Source: Acidimicrobiales bacterium (GTDB lineage: Bacteria > Actinomycetota > Acidimicrobiia > Acidimicrobiales > MedAcidi-G1). From it: 64,000 nt of DNA. A program made the position numbers and the translations under genes. The notes under the pieces are model-generated. The model did not search any database. It had not been told where the DNA came from and worked only from the letters and a program-made list of their open reading frames with translations. Below, piece by piece: positions 19,276-28,623 of the stretch. The first letter of the stretch is position 1; every line of letters starts with the position of its first letter. The stretch lies in contig JASMLT010000002.1 of assembly GCA_030748555.1 (NCBI GenBank), positions 20,511-84,510 on the forward strand, written 5' to 3'.

Positions 19276-20583
19276 TTAAGTAGTTATCTCTTTTACAATC
19301 TTCTCGAGCCCGACAACGCGACTCGCTTTAAATAGAAGTGCGTCATTTTTACCTAGTTGCATCTCCTCAATTTCGTTTAAGACACTATCCAAGTCAACAA
19401 CTCGAGGATCCTCGTAGAGTTTCGTTTCAACCGGTATCACTTCGATTCCTAGCTCTTCAGCATATTTTTTTACGTCTATGTGTGCCATAGAGGCTTTCTC
19501 TCCCAATTCGGCCATGAGACCTAAGAAGGCTATTTTTCTACCGTTGTATGGAAGTAGCGATAAAGAATCAAGAGCTGCTTTCATTGAAGTTGGGTTTGCG
19601 TTATATGTGTCGTTGATCACAGTTATTCCGTTAGAGCTAGTAACAATTTCCATTCTTAACGGCGACAGCTCGACGCAACTCAAGCCTTCTGCTACCGACT
19701 CGATTGGTACCCCGACCGCTAAACCTACGGCTGCAGCCGCCAATGCATTGGAAATCATATGCTGGCCAGCAGCATTCAATTTTATTTCAGATCTACCCCA
19801 TGGAGTCTCCATTGCAAATGATGGCTTCAAATTCTTATCAAATTTCACAGAAGAAGCTCGTACTTCACCTAGTTGACCAAATGTCAACTTTCTGGCTCGG
19901 GTTCTTGGAGACTGCCGTATCACTTCATCGACATCAGCATTCAGCACAGCGCACCCTTCCGAAGGAAGGCGTTCTAATATTTCCCCTTTTGTATTTGATA
20001 TCGAATCAAGTGAACCGAATGCTTCAGTATGAGACTCGACGACACTGGTTATGACTCCAATATCTGGATACACAATTTCAGAAAGTTCTTGTATATCACC
20101 CTCTTTTCGGGCACCCATTTCAACTACCAGAAATGAAGATTCTTCTGGGGTGTTTAAGAGTGTTAAAGGAACGCCTATCTCATTGTTGTAAGAATTGAGG
20201 CTCGCATGACCCTCCCCTTGCTGACTTAGAACAGCGTTTGTCATGTCTTTAACTGAAGTCTTACCTACAGATCCAGTTATACCTACAACTGGAACATGGA
20301 ATGAAAAACGTGCCGACTTGCCGAGTTGCGTCAAAGCAGTTGCGGTGTTTTCGACACGTATAGATGTTCCTTCTTTTGGCTCTTGTTGGGTCAGATATGC
20401 TGCAGCACCTAACGAAATGGCTTCATCTATATAAGCGTGACCGTCCCTTTCTGAAATCAGTGGCACAAAAAGACATCCTGGTGTTACTTTTCGAGAATCT
20501 TGTGTTGCCCCTTGTATTACTTTCTCATCACCGTTTAGTTCACCCGAAGTGACGTGTGCTACCTGTGAGGTGGTGAATTGCAT
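19276..20583 (-). CDS. murF: UDP-N-acetylmuramoyl-tripeptide--D-alanyl-D-alanine ligase
   Basis: GITGSVGKTSVKDM, NSYNNEIGVPLTLL, VINDTYNANPTSMKAALDSL motifs. Confidence 0.93.
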   Translation of the reverse strand: MQFTTSQVAHVTSGELNGDEKVIQGATQDSRKVTPGCLFVPLISERDGHAYIDEAISLGAAAYLTQQEPKEGTSIRVENTATALTQLGKSARFSFHVPVVGITGSVGKTSVKDMTNAVLSQQGEGHASLNSYNNEIGVPLTLLNTPEESSFLVVEMGARKEGDIQELSEIVYPDIGVITSVVESHTEAFGSLDSISNTKGEILERLPSEGCAVLNADVDEVIRQSPRTRARKLTFGQLGEVRASSVKFDKNLKPSFAMETPWGRSEIKLNAAGQHMISNALAAAAVGLAVGVPIESVAEGLSCVELSPLRMEIVTSSNGITVINDTYNANPTSMKAALDSLSLLPYNGRKIAFLGLMAELGEKASMAHIDVKKYAEELGIEVIPVETKLYEDPRVVDLDSVLNEIEEMQLGKNDALLFKASRVVGLEKIVKEITT

Positions 20584-20716
20584 ATTTACATTCTTTCAGC
20601 AGTAAGTATGACAGTGGGGTCACTTTCAAATTGATTTTTATTGTTTTTGATATTTTATGTCTTCTTACACATATCAGTGCCATCACCTCAACCTTTTCTT
20701 CTCCTAACATGTCAAA

Positions 20717-21799
20717 ATGGACTCAAAGCGCTGTCTTCTTGTTTTATTTGGTGGTCGTAGCGCTGAACACGATGTCTCGTGTGTGTCAGCCCGTCATGTG
20801 ATTGAAGCCGCTGACCCTGAACACTATGAAGTCATACCGGTGGGTATAGACAAGAACGGAGATTGGCATCTTGCTGAAAAAGCTATTGAGGATCTTAAAA
20901 GTAACGAACTCCAAGAAAGGCTAGAACCGGCTGGTCCGGTGTGGAATCCCATAGTCGAGTTGCGGAAACTAAGTTCTGAGAAAAACCTTATTGTTTTCCC
21001 GCTGTTGCATGGCCCACTAGGTGAAGATGGGACTATCCAAGGACTGCTCGAAGTAATAGATGTGCCGTACATAGGTAGTGGAGTTTTAGGTTCCGCTTTA
21101 GCTATGGATAAAATCGCCACAAAAGAAATCCTGACCCATCACAACATTCCACAAGCGCTTTATCGAAGTGTGCACTCCAAACTATTTGAAGATTTAGATA
21201 ACGAAGGCATGCAATCAATGCTTTCTAGATTATTTAATGAACTCGGGCCAGTAGTTTTTGTCAAGCCCGCAAATTTAGGTTCATCAATAGGAGTCTCTAG
21301 AGCCAGCGACCTTGATTCATTAAAAAAAGCTCTCGAAAAAGCTTTCGCTTATGACGAATGGGTGATTGTCGAAGAAGCCATAGAAGGAAGAGAGATTGAG
21401 CTATCAGTTCTAGGTGATCTAGTTCCTCAAGTCTCACCCCCAGGTGAGATAAAACCTATGGGTGATTTTTATGATTACGCTGAGAAATATCAAAATGACA
21501 GTGCTGAATTGATTGACGAACCGGATATTGAGGCACACCTAGTCGTAAACCTGCAACAAATAGCAGCCCGAGTTTTTTTAGCATTGCGTTGCTCTGGAAT
21601 GGCAAGAGTAGATTTTTTCCTTCATCCTGAAAGGGGTCCAATACTCAACGAAGTTAATACCATTCCAGGTTTTACACCTATATCTATGTACCCGAGGCTC
21701 TGGCAAAACGCTGGACTTTCTTACTCAGGACTGGTGGATCGTCTTGCAGATATCGCAATGGAAAGGTTTTCACGAAAGCGTCGCAACACCGTCATTTAG
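20717..21799 (+). CDS. ddl: D-alanine--D-alanine ligase
   Basis: LFGGRSAEHDVSCVSA, FPLLHGPLGEDGTIQGLLE, FVKPANLGSSIGVSRA, NEVNTIPGFTPISMYPRLW motifs. Confidence 0.95.
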   Translation: MDSKRCLLVLFGGRSAEHDVSCVSARHVIEAADPEHYEVIPVGIDKNGDWHLAEKAIEDLKSNELQERLEPAGPVWNPIVELRKLSSEKNLIVFPLLHGPLGEDGTIQGLLEVIDVPYIGSGVLGSALAMDKIATKEILTHHNIPQALYRSVHSKLFEDLDNEGMQSMLSRLFNELGPVVFVKPANLGSSIGVSRASDLDSLKKALEKAFAYDEWVIVEEAIEGREIELSVLGDLVPQVSPPGEIKPMGDFYDYAEKYQNDSAELIDEPDIEAHLVVNLQQIAARVFLALRCSGMARVDFFLHPERGPILNEVNTIPGFTPISMYPRLWQNAGLSYSGLVDRLADIAMERFSRKRRNTVI

Positions 21800-22409
21800 A
21801 CTGCATGTAATCAGGGTCTAAAGAAACTCTTAAGAATCTAATCAGTTCACGCCGTCTTACCGTCACAGGGCGTAACGCTTGTTCGATGCCGGCTGCTCTC
21901 AACACTTCGATTTCTGTTGCTAATCCCACAACAGTAGAGTAGGCACTTAAAATAACCAGCCTTGGATCAGTTCGGCGCATTCTTCCAACTTCCATCTCCG
22001 ATTGCATCCAAAAAGTTGCTCTGTCCATAAGTGGAGTCATCAGTATTCTTAGTCTTTCTGAACCAGCAGACCCTGGTCTGCTTACCTCTCTCAAAAGACC
22101 GAGCAGTAGTGGTTCGCGTAGAGCAAGTCGAAAAATCATCCTTGCTAAGGCTTCAATTCTTTCCCATCCTTTTAAGTCACTATTTAGAACTTCCTCAATT
22201 GAATTGATCAGATTCCCTGCCTCCCTCTCAACTACTGCATTTAATAAACCTTTTTTGGTTGTGAAGTGATAAAGGATGGTTTGCTTTCTTACTCCTAAAG
22301 ACTTTGCGACTACGTCAAGCGAAGTAGCATCGAAGCCCGATGTACTGAAGGATTCCAGCGCAGCATCAAGAATTTTTCCTTTTGTTCCAAATTTTTCGTA
22401 CTTTTCCAT
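21792..22409 (-). CDS. TetR/AcrR family transcriptional regulator
   Basis: ILDAALESFSTSGFDATSLDVVAKSLGVRKQTILYHFTTKKGLLNAVVE is a TetR HTH. Confidence 0.92.
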   Translation of the reverse strand: MEKYEKFGTKGKILDAALESFSTSGFDATSLDVVAKSLGVRKQTILYHFTTKKGLLNAVVEREAGNLINSIEEVLNSDLKGWERIEALARMIFRLALREPLLLGLLREVSRPGSAGSERLRILMTPLMDRATFWMQSEMEVGRMRRTDPRLVILSAYSTVVGLATEIEVLRAAGIEQALRPVTVRRRELIRFLRVSLDPDYMQSK

Positions 22410-22428
22410 CGGATACCGTTTCTTATTC

Positions 22429-22465
22429 CTTACCGTTTGGTAAGTTTAACTTACCAATTGGTAAA
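22429..22465. promoter_or_regulatory. Tandem TetR-type operators in the divergent promoter
   Basis: CTTACC-GTTT-GGTAAG (22429-22444) and CTTACC-AATT-GGTAAA (22450-22465); centres exactly 21 bp apart; perfect nested palindromes TTGGTAAGTT-T-AACTTACCAA (22437-22457) and TTACCAATTGGTAA (22451-22464). Confidence 0.8.
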
Positions 22466-22470
22466 TAATA

Positions 22471-24792
22471 ATGATGATAAAGCAAAATTTATCCGGAAAA
22501 CGGATAGCTATTACCGGAGCAACGGGCTTTCTAGGTACTGCACTAGTCGAACGCTTGCTTAGCTCTATACCGGACTGCGAACTTCTTCTACTCGTGCGCC
22601 CAGGCAGAAGAGGTGCAGAAAAGCGAGCAGAAAGAGAAATCCTTCGTAACGACGCGTTTAACAACCTTCGTGAAAAACTAGGAACCGATGGTTTTGACAA
22701 ATTATGCAAAAAAAGAGTTAAAGCAATATCAGGAGATGTGGGCATAGACGGCCTAGGGCTCGATGAAGATGGATTAACCGAACTGGCCAAATGTGACTTG
22801 TTTATTCATTCCGCTGCGGTAGTTAGTTTTGATTCACCTTTGGATCAAGCAGTTGAAGTCAATCTCCTTGGGCCAGTTCGTATCGCTCAAATTCTAAACG
22901 AGCTCGCTCTTTCACCTCATCTTATTTCCATATCCACTTGTTATGTGGCGGGAAGCAGAAGAGGAGCCGCACCAGAAGAACCTGTAGATGCTAGTCCATT
23001 CTTTGTTGATGTTGATTGGAGAATTGAAGTCGACGCGGCGAGAAGAATACGGCAAGAAACGGAAACTGCTAGTCGTACGCCTGAACGTCTGGAAGAGTTT
23101 CGCAAAGAAGCCCGCGAAGAGCTAGGAGCTGCCGGTATTCCTGCGCTCGCATCAAAAACTGAACAATTACGTTCACGTTGGGTTGATGACCGAATGGCAG
23201 AAGCAGGTCGTTCGCGGGCACATTCTCTGGGATTTCCAGATGCCTATGCGTACACGAAGGCATTAGGTGAAATTGCGCTCAGCGAAACAGCTCACACCAT
23301 CCCAGTAAGTATTGTCAGGCCTTCAATTATTGAATCTGCCCTAGCCCAACCCTTTCCGGGCTGGATCAGAGGTTTCCGAATGGCCGAACCTGTCATTATT
23401 TCTTACGCAAGAGGACTATTGAAAGATTTTCCCGGAATCCCTGAAGGGACGATCGACGTCATACCTGTGGATCTGGTCACAGCTGCCATTTGTGCAGTTG
23501 CCGCAAGAGGCCCTGTTGAACAACCAGACATTGTTCAAATTGCATCAGGCAGTATCAACCCTCTCAGATACGGACACCTCTTTGATCTGGTTCGCGCATG
23601 GTTTACACTGCATCCTGTATACGACGAGATAGGTCAACCAATTGCAGTGCCAGGTTGGGATTTTCCCGGCATAAGTAAAGTCAGAAAGCAACTTGAAAGA
23701 GGTCAAACCCTTTTAAACAAAACACAAAAAGCTTTTGACCAACTACCCATTAGAGGCTCTAGGGCTGACGTGATTGCAAAACTCGAAGAACAACGTGATC
23801 AGATAGAAAAAGCTTTAGGTTACGTTGACCTGTATGGAGCTTACGTCGAATGTCAAGCTATCTATGGTCTTGAAAGCCTGTTGGAGCTTTGGGATTCTTT
23901 AGACGAAGAAGATAAAAACGATTTCTGTTTTGACCCTGAAATAATCGATTGGAATCAGTACGCGAACGAAATTCACCTACCCTCAGTAGTCAAAGCGGGC
24001 AGGGTTCCTATGAGTCCCCCTTCGAAAAAAGGACAAGACAGAGAAACACGTTTAAGAAGTCAGATTCTTTCGCCGGACCGCCACATCGCTGCTTTTGATT
24101 TAGAAAATACCCTTATTGCTTCAAACGTGGTCTCTTCTTTTGCGTGGCTTGCAAGCAGACGACTAAATACGACCGACCGCATTCGTCTAGTAGTAAAAAC
24201 ATTGGCAGAAGTACCCGGATTGCTTTCTTTGGACAAACAAGACCGAGGTGATTTCTTACGTCATTTCTACAGGCGCTATGAAGGGGCTCCGGTCTCTCAA
24301 ATTTCTGAAGATTCCGCTGAACAATTTAGCGACCTTATACTTTCAAAATCCTTTCCTGAAGGTATCCGCAGAGTTAGGGAACACAGAAATTTAGGACATA
24401 AAACTGTTCTAATAACTGGTGCTTTAGATTTCATAGTTGAACCACTCAAACCTCTTTTTGATGACATAATCTGCCCAAAACTCGGACGAGATGGCGACTC
24501 TTACGATGGTCGACTAGTAGACGTGCCACCTACAGGAGAATCCAGATACCAAGCTTTAGCTGACTACGCAGCAGCCAATCAACTCGACTTGCGCGAATCA
24601 GTCGCTTACGCTGATTCTGCCAGCGACCTCCCCATGCTAGAAGCAGTTGGGTTTCCAGTCGCCGTTAACCCAGAGGTTCGCCTAGCTAGTATCGCTAGAA
24701 AACGCGGGTGGCTTGTTGAAGATTTCGGCAAATCACCTGGTGTCAGCAATAAAATTTTACCTTTAGCCCCCCATAGAGGTGGTAGGACATGA
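22471..24792 (+). CDS. Fusion: N-terminal fatty acyl-CoA reductase-like (NAD-binding_4/SDR) plus C-terminal HAD-IB phosphatase-like domain
   Basis: ITGATGFLGTALVERLL, FIHSAAVVSF, YAYTKALGE, SIVRPSIIESA; C-terminal IAAFDLENTLIASNVVSSF, VLITGALDFIVEPL, ESVAYADSASDLPMLEAVGFPVAVNPE. Confidence 0.88.
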   Translation: MMIKQNLSGKRIAITGATGFLGTALVERLLSSIPDCELLLLVRPGRRGAEKRAEREILRNDAFNNLREKLGTDGFDKLCKKRVKAISGDVGIDGLGLDEDGLTELAKCDLFIHSAAVVSFDSPLDQAVEVNLLGPVRIAQILNELALSPHLISISTCYVAGSRRGAAPEEPVDASPFFVDVDWRIEVDAARRIRQETETASRTPERLEEFRKEAREELGAAGIPALASKTEQLRSRWVDDRMAEAGRSRAHSLGFPDAYAYTKALGEIALSETAHTIPVSIVRPSIIESALAQPFPGWIRGFRMAEPVIISYARGLLKDFPGIPEGTIDVIPVDLVTAAICAVAARGPVEQPDIVQIASGSINPLRYGHLFDLVRAWFTLHPVYDEIGQPIAVPGWDFPGISKVRKQLERGQTLLNKTQKAFDQLPIRGSRADVIAKLEEQRDQIEKALGYVDLYGAYVECQAIYGLESLLELWDSLDEEDKNDFCFDPEIIDWNQYANEIHLPSVVKAGRVPMSPPSKKGQDRETRLRSQILSPDRHIAAFDLENTLIASNVVSSFAWLASRRLNTTDRIRLVVKTLAEVPGLLSLDKQDRGDFLRHFYRRYEGAPVSQISEDSAEQFSDLILSKSFPEGIRRVREHRNLGHKTVLITGALDFIVEPLKPLFDDIICPKLGRDGDSYDGRLVDVPPTGESRYQALADYAAANQLDLRESVAYADSASDLPMLEAVGFPVAVNPEVRLASIARKRGWLVEDFGKSPGVSNKILPLAPHRGGRT

Positions 24793-26009
24793 AGGCGCTT
24801 AGATTCAAAAGAAACATTCCGCGTTATGCGGCTGCCAAGATTGCCGGAAATATAATGCCTGGTTCTGGAGCAAGTTTTGGGCCTATAGATCTAATTCAGG
24901 AGGAAAGCCCTGAAATACCCGGAAAAGATTGGGTAAAAGTCCGACCAAGACTTTCAGGAATCTGTGGTTCAGATCTAGCAACAGTAGACGGCAAATCAGC
25001 TCGATATTTTGAACCTCTTGTTTCCTTCCCTTTCACACCTGGACATGAGGTGGTCGGCAATCTTGACGACGACACTCGTGTCGTGCTTGAACCAGTTCTG
25101 AGCTGTGCAAGTCGAAACATTTCGCCACCCTGCACTCCTTGCGGTGAGGGAAACATAGGAAACTGTGAAAATGTGACTCTTGGTGAAATATCTTCTGGAA
25201 TTCAAACCGGTTCATGTCATGACACAGGGGGAGGTTGGGCCACTGAATTTTATGCTCATCCCAGCCAATTGCATTCTGTGCCAGATGAATTCTCTGATGA
25301 AGCAGCAGTAATGGTTGAACCAACCGCATGCGGAGTACATGCCGCTCTAGCAGCAGAACTCCCAAACGACGGAGTGGTTGCAATATTAGGAAGTGGAACT
25401 CTGGGACAAGTAACAATCTCGGCGCTACGACATTTCACAAACCCAAAAACGATTATCTCAACTGCACGCTACCCAGAGCAAAAGAGAGTAGCCGCCCAAC
25501 TGGGATCTGACATTGTTGTAAACCCTGAAGAAATCCATCGTGCAGTTAGGAGAGCTTGTGGGACAAAAGCAATCGCAAATGTTTCAGAAAAGAGCCCCGA
25601 CGGGCGTGTGGACCGTCTAACCGGTGGTGCAGATGTTGTAATCGACTGTGTCGGATCTTCAAAAAGCATCAGTGACGCTTTGTCAATAACAAAGCCAAAT
25701 GGAAGAATTGTCCTTGTTGGAATGCCTGCGACAGTCGAACTGGAACTAACCCCCCTTTGGCATCGCGAATTGCAATTAGTAGGTGCTTACACCTATGGAA
25801 CCGAAAAACTTCCTGATGGGGAAGCAACAAGCACTTTTGACCTTGCCTTTGAACTAGTGAAAACCGCAAAACTTGAGGAACTTGTCTCAGCTTGCTACCC
25901 ACTTGATGATTACCAAGAAGCCCTGAAACATGCTGCCAACGCAGGTGCAAGAGGGGCCTTCAAGATTGTTTTTGATCTTAGAGACGAACGGGAGCGAAAT
26001 ATCAAATGA
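24789..26009 (+). CDS. Zinc-dependent alcohol dehydrogenase (MDR, threonine-dehydrogenase-like)
   Basis: GICGSDLATVDG, TPGHEVVGNL, CTPCGEGNIGNCEN, VAILGSGTLGQVTISAL. Confidence 0.9.
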   Translation: MKALRFKRNIPRYAAAKIAGNIMPGSGASFGPIDLIQEESPEIPGKDWVKVRPRLSGICGSDLATVDGKSARYFEPLVSFPFTPGHEVVGNLDDDTRVVLEPVLSCASRNISPPCTPCGEGNIGNCENVTLGEISSGIQTGSCHDTGGGWATEFYAHPSQLHSVPDEFSDEAAVMVEPTACGVHAALAAELPNDGVVAILGSGTLGQVTISALRHFTNPKTIISTARYPEQKRVAAQLGSDIVVNPEEIHRAVRRACGTKAIANVSEKSPDGRVDRLTGGADVVIDCVGSSKSISDALSITKPNGRIVLVGMPATVELELTPLWHRELQLVGAYTYGTEKLPDGEATSTFDLAFELVKTAKLEELVSACYPLDDYQEALKHAANAGARGAFKIVFDLRDERERNIK

Positions 26010-27634
26010 ATAACGACAATAAAGAAACCTCACGCCCTTCCCCTAGACCAGGGTTCGTGTTGGATGTGGATAGAAACACTCCACCCATTGTTTTCCATCA
26101 CGGGGAGAACTTTCGGTTAGAGAAACTTCCTGCTGGAAGATCACGGGTTGTGTATCCGTCTGAACCGCTAGAAGGACTTCAAGATCCAGAAGGTGCGATA
26201 AAGAACGCCCTTTTGAACCCACTCGGCGATTCAGATCCACTTCCCTCTCTTCTTAAACCGGGAATGAAACTAACGATTGCTTTTGACGATATTTCACTAC
26301 CCCTTCCCCCTATGCGTAAGCCTGATATAAGACAGCGCATAATAGAAGCTGTACTCGACATGGCAGCAGAAGCAGGTGTAGACGATGTGCACCTCATTGC
26401 TGCTCTTGCTTTACACAGAAGAATGACTGAAGATGAGCTTCGTCACGCAGTGGGAGATCGGGTCTATGATTCCTTTGCTCCGAGAGGATTGCTGTACAAC
26501 CTTGATGCGGAAGACCCAGAAGGAATGGTCGTGCTTGGTGAGACCCCTCACGGGGAAGAAGTCCATTTCTGCCGCAGAGCTGCAGAAAGCGACCTGCTCA
26601 TATATGTGAATATAAATCTAGTTTCCATGGACGGAGGACATAAAAGCACAGCAACTGGACTAGCTGGATACACAGGCCTGCGTCACCACCACAACGTTCA
26701 CACTCTAAGAAATTCAAAATCGATAATGGACAGAGAAAATTCTGCCCTACATGCCTCAAATTGGCGCATGGGAGACGTAATAAAAGATGCAGGGGTGAAA
26801 ATTTTTCAAATAGAAACGACTGTAAACAACAATACTTTCGGACGGGAAGGCCCTCTCGCCCTTCTTCAAAAACGCGAATGGGAGTGGAATACCAGAGACA
26901 GGGGCCAGTTCATAGCCATGCAGCGCGGTTTAGATCTATTACCGGTTAAAGCGAAAAGACGTATTTTCGGAGGGTGGCAGTCACCCTATGAGTTGACTTC
27001 AGTCCAGGCGGGTGAAGTCGAGGCTGTGCATCAGAAAACTATTGAAAATGTATATGCCCAGCAACTCGTAACCGTTGAAGGCCAGACTGACATACTTACG
27101 ATGGGTCTCCCCTACATCTGTCCATACAACGTGAATTCAATAATGAACCCCATTCTGGTGATGTGTCTTGGGCTTGGGTATTTCTTTAATCTCTACAAAG
27201 GGAAGCCTTTGGTTCGCGAAGGTGGAGTTCTCATAATGAGCCACCCAACACCTTGGGAGTTCCACCCTGTTCATCATCCTAGTTACATTGATTTTTTCGA
27301 ACAGGTCCTAACCGAAACTACCGATCCAATTGAAATTGAAAAAAGATACGAGAAGCAATTTGCAGAAGATGAATGGTACATCCATCTTTATCGAAACTCT
27401 TACGCTTACCACGGAGTTCATCCGCTTTACATGTGGTATTGGGGTAGTCACGCAATGCAACATCTAGGAAGAATCATTATCGTTGGCGGTGACCAGAAAG
27501 CTGTTCGTCGTTTAGGTTTCCAATCTGCATCGACCCTTCAAGATGCACTCGAAATAGCTTCAGATGTCGTGGGTTCTCAACCAACCATCACACATCTAAA
27601 AACCCCACCACTCGTCATGGCGGATGTGATCTAA
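26006..27634 (+). CDS. LarA-like (lactate racemase / DUF2088) family protein
   Basis: IAFDDISLPLPPMRKPDIRQRIIEAVLDMAAEAGVDDVHLIAALALHRRMTEDELRHAVGDRV resembles the LarA N-terminal domain; SMDGGHKS resembles the Lys-bearing region. Confidence 0.7.
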   Translation: MNNDNKETSRPSPRPGFVLDVDRNTPPIVFHHGENFRLEKLPAGRSRVVYPSEPLEGLQDPEGAIKNALLNPLGDSDPLPSLLKPGMKLTIAFDDISLPLPPMRKPDIRQRIIEAVLDMAAEAGVDDVHLIAALALHRRMTEDELRHAVGDRVYDSFAPRGLLYNLDAEDPEGMVVLGETPHGEEVHFCRRAAESDLLIYVNINLVSMDGGHKSTATGLAGYTGLRHHHNVHTLRNSKSIMDRENSALHASNWRMGDVIKDAGVKIFQIETTVNNNTFGREGPLALLQKREWEWNTRDRGQFIAMQRGLDLLPVKAKRRIFGGWQSPYELTSVQAGEVEAVHQKTIENVYAQQLVTVEGQTDILTMGLPYICPYNVNSIMNPILVMCLGLGYFFNLYKGKPLVREGGVLIMSHPTPWEFHPVHHPSYIDFFEQVLTETTDPIEIEKRYEKQFAEDEWYIHLYRNSYAYHGVHPLYMWYWGSHAMQHLGRIIIVGGDQKAVRRLGFQSASTLQDALEIASDVVGSQPTITHLKTPPLVMADVI

Positions 27635-27636
27635 AA

Positions 27637-28566
27637 ATGAAATCCGTTTATTCCATTACCAATGATTTTAAGAATAAATTTTTAAGACTTGGTTTCCCAT
27701 GGGTTCCAGCTTCAACTCCTGCAGGCGTTGATTCAAGAGTGAAAAATAATTCCCTTGGCGCTAGTTATGACACCGACTGGGCACGTCGACCTGCTGCTCG
27801 CTTAGCTAGAGCGGTCATTGTGGAAACTTTAATGAGACCCGTGATGTCTTTTCTAGCTACACCTACACGCAAAGGCCTAGATCGCCTCGAAAACCTTGAA
27901 GGGCCGGCAATATTTGCTGCCAACCACCAAAGTCATGCTGATACTCCTCTACTGATTACTTCTATTCCTGAACCATGGAGACATGAACTTGTAATTGGTG
28001 CTGCTGCTGATTATTTCTTCAATACGAAAGCAACCAGCGCAATTTCAGCATTAGCCATCGGAGCAGTCCCTATAGATCGAACCAAAGTTAGCAGACAGTC
28101 TGGTGACATGATTTCAGAGTTGATAGGGGAAGGATGGAGTCTGCTGATATACCCCGAGGGGGGGCGCAGTCCTGACGGATGGGGCCAACCTTTCAGAGGA
28201 GGCGCTGCCTACCTCGCTATCCGGTGCGGCGTGCCAGTTGTACCAATACATATTTCCGGAACAGGGAAAATTCTTCGAAAAGGAAGAAATCTGCCAAGAC
28301 GCTCTAAAAGTACAGTAACTTTTGGATGCCCAATGGACGCCGAAAGTGATGAAAACGCTAGATCTTTCAGTGCCAGAATTGAAAAAGAAGTTAGAAGTCT
28401 TGCAGATGAAACAGCCTCCAGCTGGTGGGACGCTAGGCAGCGATCCTACAAAAATTCCTCACCGTCTCTTACTGGGCCTGAAATCGGAGCTTGGAGAAGA
28501 TCGTGGGCATTAAGTGACAATGATGGAAAAACGAGAAAACGTCGACGTCGTTGGCCTGCGATCTAG
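27637..28566 (+). CDS. 1-acylglycerol-3-phosphate acyltransferase (PlsC) family
   Basis: AANHQSHADTPLLI (NHxxxxD) and LLIYPEGGRSPDG motifs. Confidence 0.9.
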   Translation: MKSVYSITNDFKNKFLRLGFPWVPASTPAGVDSRVKNNSLGASYDTDWARRPAARLARAVIVETLMRPVMSFLATPTRKGLDRLENLEGPAIFAANHQSHADTPLLITSIPEPWRHELVIGAAADYFFNTKATSAISALAIGAVPIDRTKVSRQSGDMISELIGEGWSLLIYPEGGRSPDGWGQPFRGGAAYLAIRCGVPVVPIHISGTGKILRKGRNLPRRSKSTVTFGCPMDAESDENARSFSARIEKEVRSLADETASSWWDARQRSYKNSSPSLTGPEIGAWRRSWALSDNDGKTRKRRRRWPAI

Positions 28567-28623
28567 TCCGTCAAGTTCGTCACAGACATCAATAGGTTAA
28601 AATCAATCTGGTAGATTTGAATT

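Noticed and set aside
24896-25669. Several 60-127 aa antisense ORFs opposite the Zn-ADH gene
   Set aside because: They overlap a clearly coding gene on the other strand in several frames and have no recognisable domain; typical shadow ORFs.
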